This document shows, piece after piece, positions 15,183 through 23,617 of a stretch of DNA of 39,580 bases (positions within the stretch are counted from its first letter, which is position 1; every line of letters begins with the position of its first letter). The position numbers and the translations under genes were made by a program. The stretch is from Bacillota bacterium. GTDB lineage: Bacteria > Bacillota > Clostridia > Lachnospirales > Lachnospiraceae. The DNA lies in the NCBI GenBank assembly GCA_029779695.1, contig JAKPAB010000003.1, forward strand, positions 1 through 39,580. Reading direction: 5' to 3'. The notes below the pieces were generated by a model. The model had not been told where the DNA came from. It was given only the letters and a program-made list of their open reading frames with translations, and made no database searches.

Positions 15183-16865
15183 TTATGCTTTGGCCAACAT
15201 TCTCTTTTTAATAACAAACATGACAACAGCAAGCATCGCAGCTGAAATCGGAAGAGATAGAATTGCTGCTCCCGATCCTGTATTGTAGGCTACTATTCCT
15301 GCGATCAAATATCCAAATCCTGACACACCCGCAACTGTCATTGCATACGGTAGCTGAGTGCTTACATGATTCACATGAAAGCATCTGGCTCCGGCTGATG
15401 ACATAATTGTTGTATCCGAAATCGGAGAACAATGATCCCCGCATACAGATCCCGCAAGGCATGCAGCAATAGAGATAACCAACATCTCATAGCTGTCCGG
15501 AAATACATTACATACAATTGGGATCAAAATAGTAAATATTCCCCAGCTTGTTCCTGTTGCAAATGATAATACCACACTTATCACAAAAATAATAAGTGGA
15601 AGGAACATTTTTAGTCCTCCGGCCTGAGATGCCACGAAATCATGGATAAAAATATTCGCACCCAAGAGATTGGTCATAGATGAAAGCGTCCAGGCAAGGA
15701 TTAAAATAAGAATAGGGCTTGACATACTCTTAAATCCTGTTGTAAGTCCTTCCATGCTGTCATGAAAAGAAACCAGATTTCTGATCTTGTAAAATAAAAG
15801 TGTAGCTAAAATAGTAAGTAATGATGCCATAACAAGAGACTTTGCAGCATTGCAGCCGGCAAAGGCATCTACAAAAGATTTTCCTTGAAATATCCCACCT
15901 GTATAAAGCATAAAGAATATCGCAGCAATAATCAGAAATAAAACAGGAAGTACCATATCCAGGACTTTTCCATTAGCCTTTTTCTCAGTTCCTTCCTCTT
16001 CGGCAAAAGGTCTTTCAGGTGTTGTATATAGATCTCCCTTCATCGCATTGTCTTCATGAACCTTCATAGGACCATAATCTGTTTTAGATAAGATTGTAAT
16101 TACCATAAAAAGCAATGTAAGAAGTGCATAAAAGTTATAAGGAATTGTCCTTAAAAACATTGTGAATCCATTTATTCCAGAATGCTCCGGAACGGCAGAA
16201 GTAACAGCTGCTGCCCAGCTAGATACTGGTGCTATTATGCATACAGGCGCTGCCGTCGCATCGATCAAATAAGCAAGCTTTGCTCTAGATACCTTGAACT
16301 TGTCAGTTACAGGTCTCATAACAGAACCTACTGTAAGGCAGTTAAAATAATCATCTATAAAAATAATTATTCCTAAAAGCATCGTTGCAAATTCAACCTG
16401 TACTCTACTTTTTATTTTCTTTTGAGCATACTCACCAAAGGCGGTTGCACCTCCGGATATATTGACCAATGCTGTGATCCAACTCAAGAAAATAGCAAAA
16501 ACCAAAATACCTGCATGGGAAATATCTGTAATATTAACAATCATTCCTGCTGACTTATTATACAAGAGTGTATTGTATGCCAGTTCAAGATTTCCATTTG
16601 CATAAATTAGAGCTCCTATTACAATTCCAGTAAAAAGAGAAGAATATACTTCTTTTGTTATCAATGCCATTGTTATAGATACCAGCGGCGGTAAAAGTGA
16701 TAATACTGTTGCATATCCTACCGATTTGTAGCCGCTCCCATCATGTCCCGGTGTCATAACTGAATTTACGATAAAAAGTGCTAATACAATAAAAAAAACC
16801 GCTGAAATTATTATTTTTAGCGGTTTCGCTGCTTTAGTTCGCCTTTGTTCATTTGAACCTGTCAT
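15183..16865 (-). CDS. NhaC-family Na+/H+ antiporter
   Basis: A polytopic membrane transporter of 560 residues with about 12 hydrophobic segments. Motifs of the NhaC (Na_H_antiporter) family include FIDDYFNCLTVGSVMRPVTD, IDATAAPVCIIAPVSSW, FATGTSWGIFTILIPI and GDHCSPISDTTIMSS. Members exchange Na+ for H+, or organic acids such as malate in MleN and tyrosine in TyrT-like members, so the substrate is open. The frame opens at 16922, but GAGGGAG lies about eight bases before the ATG at 16865, which is chosen. It is the first gene of an operon with the flavin protein, GT2-GtrA and the GTPase-nuclease. A terminator-shaped hairpin sits inside its early codons (16791-16826). Confidence 0.9.
   Translation of the reverse strand: MTGSNEQRRTKAAKPLKIIISAVFFIVLALFIVNSVMTPGHDGSGYKSVGYATVLSLLPPLVSITMALITKEVYSSLFTGIVIGALIYANGNLELAYNTLLYNKSAGMIVNITDISHAGILVFAIFLSWITALVNISGGATAFGEYAQKKIKSRVQVEFATMLLGIIIFIDDYFNCLTVGSVMRPVTDKFKVSRAKLAYLIDATAAPVCIIAPVSSWAAAVTSAVPEHSGINGFTMFLRTIPYNFYALLTLLFMVITILSKTDYGPMKVHEDNAMKGDLYTTPERPFAEEEGTEKKANGKVLDMVLPVLFLIIAAIFFMLYTGGIFQGKSFVDAFAGCNAAKSLVMASLLTILATLLFYKIRNLVSFHDSMEGLTTGFKSMSSPILILILAWTLSSMTNLLGANIFIHDFVASQAGGLKMFLPLIIFVISVVLSFATGTSWGIFTILIPIVCNVFPDSYEMLVISIAACLAGSVCGDHCSPISDTTIMSSAGARCFHVNHVSTQLPYAMTVAGVSGFGYLIAGIVAYNTGSGAAILSLPISAAMLAVVMFVIKKRMLAKA
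16791..16826 (-). other. Terminator-like hairpin inside the 5' coding part of the NhaC gene
   Basis: On the minus strand AAACCGCT pairs with AGCGGTTT over a 15-base loop and is followed at once by a T-rich tract (TTTTTATTG). It covers roughly codons 14 to 25 (KPLKIIISAVFFIV). The T-tract also encodes a hydrophobic helix, so it may be a by-product of FFI codons. Confidence 0.45.
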
Positions 16866-16960
16866 TACTGTTTCTCCCTCATATAAATCATTAAACTTAA
16901 TACATAGTTGACTAGAATTCAACCGTTTTTTCGAACTCTTGTCATTTTTTTCATCTGGTT

Positions 16961-16969
16961 ATTATAACA
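16961..16969 (-). promoter_or_regulatory. Extended -10 promoter of the NhaC operon
   Basis: TGTTATAAT on the minus strand is a full TGn extended -10. No good -35 is present; TGCAAT at 19 bases is weak. It predicts a leader of about 90 bases. Confidence 0.55.
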
Positions 16970-17040
16970 GACTTTTTATCGTTATATTGCACAGTTTACC
17001 ATACCACATTTTGTCTATATTTTTTATCAGATTTATTTAT

Positions 17041-17085
17041 AAAAAATAAGCCGCATATTATTCCTTTTCGGAGTATATACAGCTT
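17041..17085 (-). terminator. Intrinsic terminator of malQ-glgP
   Basis: An 11-bp stem (17048-17058 with 17075-17085), perfect on the minus strand if two G-U pairs are allowed, with an inner TCC/GGA hairpin and then ATTTTTT. It lies 18 bases after the glgP stop. Confidence 0.88.
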
Positions 17086-17102
17086 ATCATTTTGTTATTT
17101 GT

Positions 17103-19442
17103 TTATTTCATATTCCAGATCTCATCATTATATTGTTTGATAGTTCTGTCACTAGAGAAAAATCCGGATTTTGCTATATTCAAAAGTGCAATCTGATTCC
17201 AACGTTTTCTGTCTTCATAATCTTTGTATACCTTTTCTTTGACTTCTATATATTCATTCAAGTCCAAAAGTGTCATAAACCAATCTTTGGTTATAAGTTC
17301 GTTATGCAATCTCTCCAGATTCTCTTTATTACCACCATTTGCCATCATCTCCGGACCTATTATAAAATCTATAAGCTCCTTGATCTTAGGATCCTTGTAA
17401 TAATTCTCTGGACGATATCCTTTCTCGGCATAGAGTCTGATCACTTCATCCTTCTTTTTGCCAAATATATAGATATTGTCATCTCCTACTAGGTCCCTGA
17501 TCTCAACATTGGCTCCATCCTCTGTTCCCAACGTAACAGCACCATTTAGCATAAATTTCATATTGGATGTTCCGGAGGCCTCCTTTGAAGCCAAAGATAT
17601 TTGCTCAGAAATGTCTGCTGCAGGAATGATCTTACCAGCATAAGTTACATTATAATTCTCCGCCATAACTACTCTGAAATAAGGAGCTACATCAGGATCA
17701 TTTTTAGTAAGTTCTGACAGGCACAAAATAAGATGGATAATATCCTTAGCAATTATATATGCCGGAGCGGCTTTGGCTCCAAAAATCATTGTAATAGGTG
17801 TTGTAGGCTTATTGCCCGCTTTAATATCGAGATATTTATAAATTGCATACAGACAATTCATCTGCTGTCTCTTATACTCATGAAGCCTCTTGACCTGAAC
17901 ATCAAAAATAGAATTGGGGTCTATTTCAACGTTCTGAACCTTGTTCATGTATTCTGAGAGAGCAACCTTGTTTTTCTTCTTGATCTCTTCAAGCTTATTT
18001 AGGACTCCTTCATCATCCTTATATGCCATGAGCTTATCCAGTTCCTCGGCGTTCTTTTTAAATCCGCTTCCTATCAAGCTATCAATTTCACTGGTGAGAA
18101 GAGGGTTGCAATGAACCAGCCATCTCCTGAAGGTTATTCCATTGGTCTTATTATTAAATTTCTCCGGATATAGTTTATAGAAATTATTTAATTCCGTTTC
18201 TTCTAGAATCTGTGTATGAAGCGCAGCTACACCATTAACAGAATGTCCATAATGAATATCCATATGAGCCATATGGACTCTGTTTTCATCATCAATAATC
18301 CTTACAGACTTGTCCCTTATATTACGCTTAACCCTATTATCAAGCTCATAAATAATTGGAAGAAGATGAGGAACCACCTCCTCCATATAATCCATAGGCC
18401 ATGTCTCCAGCGCTTCTGCCAGAATCGTGTGATTAGTGTATGCACATGTCTTGGTAACAATAACAATAGCATCATCCATTGTAAAGCCTTCGATACCGAG
18501 TAACCTTATCAGTTCGGGTATAACCATAGACGGATGAGTATCATTAATCTGGATTGCAACGTGCTTATCAAGATCCTTAAGATTATATCCCTTATCCTTA
18601 ACTTCCTTTATAATAAGCTGCGCAGCATTTGATACCATAAAGTACTGCTGATATATTCTGAGCAATCTTCCATTTCTGTCACTATCATCCGGATACAAGA
18701 ACAATGTCAGATTCTTTTCTATTTCGGTTTTGTCAAAATCTATTGAATCATTCTCAACAATATTTTCATCAATGGTATCTACATCAAAGAGATGGAGCCT
18801 ATTAATCTTACCGGTTTTATATCCAGGTACATCAATATCGTACATTATAGATTTCATAGTAAATTTTCTAAATGGAACTTCAAATGAAATATCTTTTCTT
18901 TTTTCGAGCCAGTCTCCCGGTTCTATCCAAGGATTGATAACCTCGTGCTGAAAATTATTCTTAAATTCCTGTTTAAAGAGACCATAGTGATAATTTAGTC
19001 CCACACCATCTCCTGGGAGTTCAAGTGTTGCAATTGAATCCAAAAAGCAAGCTGCAAGTCTACCGAGACCACCATTACCAAGGGATGGCTCGGGCTCTAC
19101 TTCTTCAATATCTTCAATGTCTTTTCCATGTTTATTAAGTATATTTTTAACTTCATCATATATCCCAAGATTTATAAGATTATTGGACAGTAATTTACCT
19201 ATCAAAAATTCTGCAGAGATATAATACAATTTTTTGTTACCAGATGTAACAGGACAACTTTCCATATCCTGTTTGGTTATCTGCATAAGTACATCAAACA
19301 ATTCTCTACTACTACTATCATCTATTCCATGTCCATATTTTTTTTGCAGAATGCTGGATATCTTTTCTTCTACCCCACTCGTTTCTTTCCCATCGGCTGT
19401 ACTGTTTTTAATGGTCTTTTTTCTGTCAAATAAATTAAACAT
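17103..19442 (-). CDS. glgP: Glycogen/maltodextrin phosphorylase
   Basis: A GT35 phosphorylase of 779 residues. It releases glucose-1-phosphate from the non-reducing ends of alpha-1,4-glucans using phosphate and PLP. The PLP-lysine motif [20 protein letters not shown] has the cofactor Lys at 629. [21 protein letters not shown] near the N-terminus and [16 protein letters not shown] are further family blocks. GANVEI follows the PLP site. Start MFNLFDRKK has AAAGGAG seven bases upstream. It is second in the operon, 45 bases after malQ, and both share the LacI-type operator region. MalQ and GlgP act in series on maltodextrins: MalQ rebuilds longer chains that GlgP can trim. Confidence 0.96.
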   Translation of the reverse strand: MFNLFDRKKTIKNSTADGKETSGVEEKISSILQKKYGHGIDDSSSRELFDVLMQITKQDMESCPVTSGNKKLYYISAEFLIGKLLSNNLINLGIYDEVKNILNKHGKDIEDIEEVEPEPSLGNGGLGRLAACFLDSIATLELPGDGVGLNYHYGLFKQEFKNNFQHEVINPWIEPGDWLEKRKDISFEVPFRKFTMKSIMYDIDVPGYKTGKINRLHLFDVDTIDENIVENDSIDFDKTEIEKNLTLFLYPDDSDRNGRLLRIYQQYFMVSNAAQLIIKEVKDKGYNLKDLDKHVAIQINDTHPSMVIPELIRLLGIEGFTMDDAIVIVTKTCAYTNHTILAEALETWPMDYMEEVVPHLLPIIYELDNRVKRNIRDKSVRIIDDENRVHMAHMDIHYGHSVNGVAALHTQILEETELNNFYKLYPEKFNNKTNGITFRRWLVHCNPLLTSEIDSLIGSGFKKNAEELDKLMAYKDDEGVLNKLEEIKKKNKVALSEYMNKVQNVEIDPNSIFDVQVKRLHEYKRQQMNCLYAIYKYLDIKAGNKPTTPITMIFGAKAAPAYIIAKDIIHLILCLSELTKNDPDVAPYFRVVMAENYNVTYAGKIIPAADISEQISLASKEASGTSNMKFMLNGAVTLGTEDGANVEIRDLVGDDNIYIFGKKKDEVIRLYAEKGYRPENYYKDPKIKELIDFIIGPEMMANGGNKENLERLHNELITKDWFMTLLDLNEYIEVKEKVYKDYEDRKRWNQIALLNIAKSGFFSSDRTIKQYNDEIWNMK

Positions 19443-19487
19443 ACTTATCTCCTTTTGACCCTTTTTCAGTTTATACGGTTTCAGATT

Positions 19488-21032
19488 CTACAATCTCTGC
19501 TCCTTAGTTGTATTAGATTCTTTTCCATTTAAAACATAGTTTCTTCCATACATAGATGTAAGATTCCTTATCTCTCTGGCAAGCTTTGACGTTAGCATGT
19601 GTTCGTCCAATCTCCACTGCCAGTTTCCTCCTAGCGTAGATGGTATATTAATTCTTCCCTCTTCACCTAAGAGGAGATAGTCCTGAATCGGTATAATCGC
19701 ATACTTAGCCGGAGATGCAATTACTTCCTTTATTATACTCCTTGCCACATCACTTTTCCTCTTTATTAATCCTCCAACGTATTTTCTGATATATTTATAC
19801 GTCTTTTTATCTATACGATTTAACCACGCCATGACGGTCTCGTTATCATGAGTCCCAGTATAGGCCACACAATTTTTGTCATAATTAAATGGAAGGAAAT
19901 CATTGGTTCTTGCCTCATCTTCAGGATCAAAAGCAAATTCAATCACCTTCATATTAGGATATCCGGTTTCTTTCACCAGCTTTCTAACCGTATCTGTGAT
20001 AAATCCCAGATCCTCAGCGATAATCCTTGTCCCTTTTTTATCCAATTCAGGCTGAAGCGCTCTGAACAGTTTGGTTCCAGGACCATTGATCCATTTACCA
20101 TTAACTGCATCCTCTGCATCCCCCGGTATAGAATAGAACTGATCGAAACCTCTGAAATGATCTATCCTGATCACATCATAGAGGTCCGCGCATTTTTCCA
20201 TCCTCTTTTTCCACCAGTCGTAATCTGTTTTTTCATGATATTCCCAATCATAAAGAGGATTGCCCCACAATTGACCCTTAACGGCAAAATCGTCCGGAGG
20301 GCATCCCGCAACTCTAGTAGGTCTTAGATCCTGATCTAATTGAAATAGCTTCGGATTAGCCCATACATCAGCACTATCTCCAGACACATAGATAGGAATG
20401 TCACCGATTATACTTACTCCTTTAGAATTAGCATAAGCCTTAAGCTTTTTCCATTCCCTGTCAAATTCAAACTGAATAAATTCAAAGAATAAAACATCAT
20501 CACTGTATTTATCACTGTATTTTTTTAGAGCTTTCGGCTCCCTTATTCTTATATCTTTATCCCAGAATTCCAAACTTCTATTGTTAAATGACGCTTTAAT
20601 AGCCATATAAAGTGCATAATCTTCTAGCCATTCCGACTCACTATTAATAAAGTTTTGAAATTCAGGATTATTTTTTATGTTAGCTCTTTCATAAGCCTTT
20701 CGGAGCAGATCAAATCTGGTGTTATACAAAAAAGCATAATCAATCTTCCCTGTCTTTTTGTTAAGACCGGTTTCATTAATCTCAGATTCTTGTAAAAGTC
20801 CAATTTTAATCAACTCTTCTAGATCAATAAAATATGGATTCCCTGCAAAGGTAGAAAAGGACTGATAAGGCGAATCACCATAGCTAGTTGGTCCAAGTGG
20901 CAATATTTGCCATAATGACTGACCAGCCTCCGACAAAAAATCTATAAAATCATATGCTTTTTTAGAGAAGCAGCCTATTCCATATTTTCCTGGCAGGCTA
21001 AACACCGGCATTAATATTCCGCTGGAACGCAT
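19488..21032 (-). CDS. malQ: 4-alpha-glucanotransferase (amylomaltase, GH77)
   Basis: Transfers 1,4-alpha-glucan segments between maltodextrins and releases glucose. All GH77 landmarks are present in 514 residues: RSSGILMPVFSLPGKYGIG at the start, LPLGPTSYGDSPYQS, PIYVSGDSADVWANP, VIRIDHFRGF with nucleophile D291, IIAEDLG with acid/base E340, and YTGTHDNET with D396. Start ATG has AAAGGGG upstream. It is the first gene of the malQ-glgP operon, with a TATAAT 41 bases and a GGAAACGTTTCC palindrome about 58 bases upstream of the start. Confidence 0.96.
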   Translation of the reverse strand: MRSSGILMPVFSLPGKYGIGCFSKKAYDFIDFLSEAGQSLWQILPLGPTSYGDSPYQSFSTFAGNPYFIDLEELIKIGLLQESEINETGLNKKTGKIDYAFLYNTRFDLLRKAYERANIKNNPEFQNFINSESEWLEDYALYMAIKASFNNRSLEFWDKDIRIREPKALKKYSDKYSDDVLFFEFIQFEFDREWKKLKAYANSKGVSIIGDIPIYVSGDSADVWANPKLFQLDQDLRPTRVAGCPPDDFAVKGQLWGNPLYDWEYHEKTDYDWWKKRMEKCADLYDVIRIDHFRGFDQFYSIPGDAEDAVNGKWINGPGTKLFRALQPELDKKGTRIIAEDLGFITDTVRKLVKETGYPNMKVIEFAFDPEDEARTNDFLPFNYDKNCVAYTGTHDNETVMAWLNRIDKKTYKYIRKYVGGLIKRKSDVARSIIKEVIASPAKYAIIPIQDYLLLGEEGRINIPSTLGGNWQWRLDEHMLTSKLAREIRNLTSMYGRNYVLNGKESNTTKEQRL

Positions 21033-21072
21033 ATTTTTCCCCTTTCAATAAGGTATCCCTATTCCTTGATCT

Positions 21073-21078
21073 ATTATA
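21073..21078 (-). promoter_or_regulatory. -10 element of the malQ-glgP promoter
   Basis: An exact TATAAT on the minus strand, 41 bases before the malQ start. The -35 position at 17 bases (GGAAAC, 21096-21101) falls inside the operator palindrome and is a poor -35 by itself. Confidence 0.65.
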
Positions 21079-21089
21079 AATTTGCAATT

Positions 21090-21101
21090 GGAAACGTTTC
21101 C
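21090..21101. promoter_or_regulatory. LacI-family-type operator (MalR- or CcpA-like)
   Basis: GGAAACGTTTCC is a perfect 12-bp palindrome with the AACGTT core favoured by LacI/GalR-family regulators, overlapping the -35 region of malQ-glgP. A maltose regulator of the MalR type is the natural candidate. As a CcpA cre site it deviates at the outer positions. No such regulator gene is in the window. Confidence 0.7.
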
Positions 21102-21263
21102 GATAAAAATATCCTACCATCTCTTTAATTATTTTGCAACAAAGACTTTTATTTTCTATACGATTTTGTGAATTTTTTAATTTAATCCATGTCGCATATC
21201 TTTTTGGGCAAATCTAAACACTATGTATTTAATTAAAACCTTCATTTAAGGTTGAATAACTTT

Positions 21264-21313
21264 AAAAAAAGGAAGAATGCAGTCGATTTTTATCCGAAGC
21301 TTTCTTCCTTTTT
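21264..21313 (-). terminator. Intrinsic terminator of the SPFH/zinc-ribbon/TPM module
   Basis: A perfect 12-bp stem, AAAAAGGAAGAA (21266-21277) with TTCTTCCTTTTT (21302-21313). The minus-strand RNA ends in a run of seven T. Confidence 0.85.
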
Positions 21314-21360
21314 ATAATTTCTCTTTTTAAACTTATATTTAATTTTTTAATGGCTTTCGC

Positions 21361-22605
21361 TTACCTATGGCTTCCACCACCAGAAAATCCGCCTCCGCCT
21401 CCGCCTCCTCCGGAGAATCCACCTCCGCCTCCAGAGAATCCGCCTCCTGATGAGAGCGAAGAGTCATGTATTACATTGGTGGTATAGCTTCGTACCAAAG
21501 TATTAGCTGCTGCTATAGTCAGTGCATCTGTTGCCAGATTTTCCTTATAGGCAAATCCACCTTTTTGAACCTTAATATTAGACTTTCTCCTATCTACATT
21601 CTTATTATTTTGAGCAATAACAGAGAACATAAATATACCAAAAGGAAACGCTAGGAATATACTGCCAGATAGCATTACGACAGCTAATATTGCCAGTATA
21701 GCCAGAACCGTCATCCACCCATTGTTCTTTCGCTCTTTTCTCACATTTCTCTTGGCTTTTCCAGATACATTTTCCGATGAAGAATAATAAGCCAGCCTTG
21801 CCATCAGTGTTATAACAATTATTGATGTGATTGCAAGTGCAAATACATTCCCGCCAATTACCTTCGCTATTCCCATCGGTGTGAATGCCTTCCATCCAGT
21901 TCTTCCGTTAACCATTTTCCCAAATGATGAGCAATCATCCACATACTTCATAAGTGCATTGAAATACTGCTTATTGTAATATGGATTCAGCTTATCCAAG
22001 GATCCGTTTTTCAGATCTTCCATAAATGGAACCGGATCACCTGACGGGAGTCTGCCTGTGAATTTTTCAGAAAGGTTCTTACAAGAAGTATTGCCGATAC
22101 TATATCTAAGCGCTCCGCTTCCTGCCACCCAGTTGTATACATAACCATTAGACTCACGGTAAACGTTATCCACCATAATAATTCCATTTCCTCTGTCACC
22201 GGCCTCATTCCATCCGAAATTATTATCTTTCCAATAGCTCTCCGTATATCTCTTGATCCCGGCGTAAGCATCTTCTTCATTATTTCGCAGATATGTCAGA
22301 TCAGAATACTTTGCCTCTAGAGATTCATTTATAGTCATTATAACAATATCTGCATGAATCTTATTTTCAGCCTTCTCTATCTTTGCCTGAAGTTTTGCTT
22401 CCTGGGAATCTGATAGCATATTGGCATTATCAAATACCCTTTTTGCATCCGTATGAATATCATTGTTTCTGGCGCCACCTGCGCCAAATCCAATTTTTGC
22501 TATTATTACAACAATGGCAATTGCTAAAAGTATCCCTGCTGATGCTCCAAATATAATCCTCGAGCGTTTCATTCGAAGATCAGCCGAATTTAAATTTCTA
22601 CTCAT
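21361..22605 (-). CDS. TPM-domain membrane protein with glycine-rich tail (YdjH-like)
   Basis: 414 residues. An N-terminal membrane helix (IIFGASAGILLAIAIVVIIA) is followed by a TPM domain with VFDNANMLSDSQEAKLQAKIEKAE and a block rich in acidic residues, GNGIIMVDN. Two more membrane helices lie near 255-335. The tail is SGGGFSGGGGGFSGGGG-like, ending GGGSHR, as in YgcG/YdjH proteins. TPM proteins act at membranes; some have phosphatase activity, but the role here is unknown. It is the third gene after the SPFH and zinc-ribbon genes, 11 bases downstream, with AGGAG eight bases before ATG. The same trio in B. subtilis (ydjG, ydjH, ydjI) sits with pspA and is linked to envelope stress. Confidence 0.85.
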   Translation of the reverse strand: MSRNLNSADLRMKRSRIIFGASAGILLAIAIVVIIAKIGFGAGGARNNDIHTDAKRVFDNANMLSDSQEAKLQAKIEKAENKIHADIVIMTINESLEAKYSDLTYLRNNEEDAYAGIKRYTESYWKDNNFGWNEAGDRGNGIIMVDNVYRESNGYVYNWVAGSGALRYSIGNTSCKNLSEKFTGRLPSGDPVPFMEDLKNGSLDKLNPYYNKQYFNALMKYVDDCSSFGKMVNGRTGWKAFTPMGIAKVIGGNVFALAITSIIVITLMARLAYYSSSENVSGKAKRNVRKERKNNGWMTVLAILAILAVVMLSGSIFLAFPFGIFMFSVIAQNNKNVDRRKSNIKVQKGGFAYKENLATDALTIAAANTLVRSYTTNVIHDSSLSSGGGFSGGGGGFSGGGGGGGGFSGGGSHR

Positions 22606-22616
22606 GATCTAATCTC

Positions 22617-23606
22617 CTATATCAGTAGCGCAAAAATTTGGACTGATGAAACAGCTCCTATAATAGCGCATACAATCTCAAATATATAATGTGCAGTTAA
22701 CTTTTTCTTATCTATCGGTGCTATTCCTGATACACGATCATTAGTACCATTCAGATACACTTGATAAGATTTCTTGCCGTATTTGTAATCATATACATAA
22801 AGAGGCCTATATGTATATGCATGCTCTTTAATATTAAGGTCTCCCTGTTTAGAACTGATGCCTATTCCTGTGAATCCTGTGACAGAGCCCTCAAGTGCAT
22901 CCTGAACAGTAACATCTGCCCAGTCTATAGCACGTTTTTTATACTCTTCTGAATCTGGATCCTTATCAAAAATATGCATTTCAAATCCAGGAAGATACTT
23001 TGGATCGAATTCCTCCATATCTCCATTATCGAATGGTGCCAATGCATCTACAATGTCATCATTTATCTCATCAGATGCATCTATAGGTGCTGAGACTACT
23101 CCACTATATGGCCTGTCGATGTCATAGACATCATGTTTTGTATATGTAGTATTACCTGTATCCCAGGAATTAAGCATCTCTCCAGTATATTTATACTCTC
23201 CCTTTGCCTCTACATCATATACAAAGAAAGGCACATATACACCCTTCAGATCCTTTTCCCTCTCACTGCTGATAAAATCATTAGGCATAAATGGAATATT
23301 ATCAAAGGCCGTTTTCATATTACCCATAGCCTTTTTCCTGCCCATAGTAAATGGCATGATCTTTTTAACTGAATAAGGTCCTTCTAATTTGTTTTCTAGG
23401 ATTATCCAATTATGGCAATAAGGACATCTGTATGTGACCCTTTTATCTGCATTTTCCAGAGGAGCGCCACATTCAGGGCAGGTATTTTCCGTCCTATCCT
23501 TAACGACGATTTCTTCGGCCTCTGACTTGCAATTTGGACATACCAATTTTTTCTTCTCAGGATCATATTCCATCGAAGAACCGCAATTAGAACATTTTGA
23601 AAGCAT
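22617..23606 (-). CDS. Double zinc-ribbon membrane protein (YdjG-like)
   Basis: 329 residues. Two zinc ribbons open the protein: C5/C8 with C23/C26, and C43/C46 with C61/C64. A soluble beta-rich middle (PFTMGRKKAMGNM, VYVPFFVYDVEAKGEYKYTG, PLYVYDYKYGKKSYQVYLNG) follows, and a single C-terminal membrane helix lies at about 303-329. This matches YdjG and related TFIIB-type zinc-ribbon proteins, which anchor partners at the membrane. AAGGAGG precedes the ATG, and part of that site overlaps the SPFH gene's stop, so the two are tightly coupled. No enzymatic motif is seen; the function is likely structural or as an adaptor (inference). Confidence 0.83.
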   Translation of the reverse strand: MLSKCSNCGSSMEYDPEKKKLVCPNCKSEAEEIVVKDRTENTCPECGAPLENADKRVTYRCPYCHNWIILENKLEGPYSVKKIMPFTMGRKKAMGNMKTAFDNIPFMPNDFISSEREKDLKGVYVPFFVYDVEAKGEYKYTGEMLNSWDTGNTTYTKHDVYDIDRPYSGVVSAPIDASDEINDDIVDALAPFDNGDMEEFDPKYLPGFEMHIFDKDPDSEEYKKRAIDWADVTVQDALEGSVTGFTGIGISSKQGDLNIKEHAYTYRPLYVYDYKYGKKSYQVYLNGTNDRVSGIAPIDKKKLTAHYIFEIVCAIIGAVSSVQIFALLI

Positions 23607-23617
23607 ACATATCCTCC

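Larger units (their letters stand above)
21033..21360. other. Intergenic gap between malQ and the TPM-protein gene
   Basis: 328 bases holding the malQ promoter and operator (21073-21101), a small palindrome AACCTT-CATTT-AAGGTT (21237-21253) and the terminator of the upstream module (21264-21313). No gene was seen in the AT-rich remainder. Confidence 0.6.

Noticed and set aside
19848-20327. Plus-strand frame of 159 codons opposite malQ
   Set aside because: Shadow frame; malQ carries all GH77 motifs on the minus strand.
21373-21448. Possible frameshifted or misassembled GC-rich tract at the end of the TPM gene
   Set aside because: The glycine-rich FSGGGG tail is normal for YgcG/YdjH-type TPM proteins and the frame closes properly.
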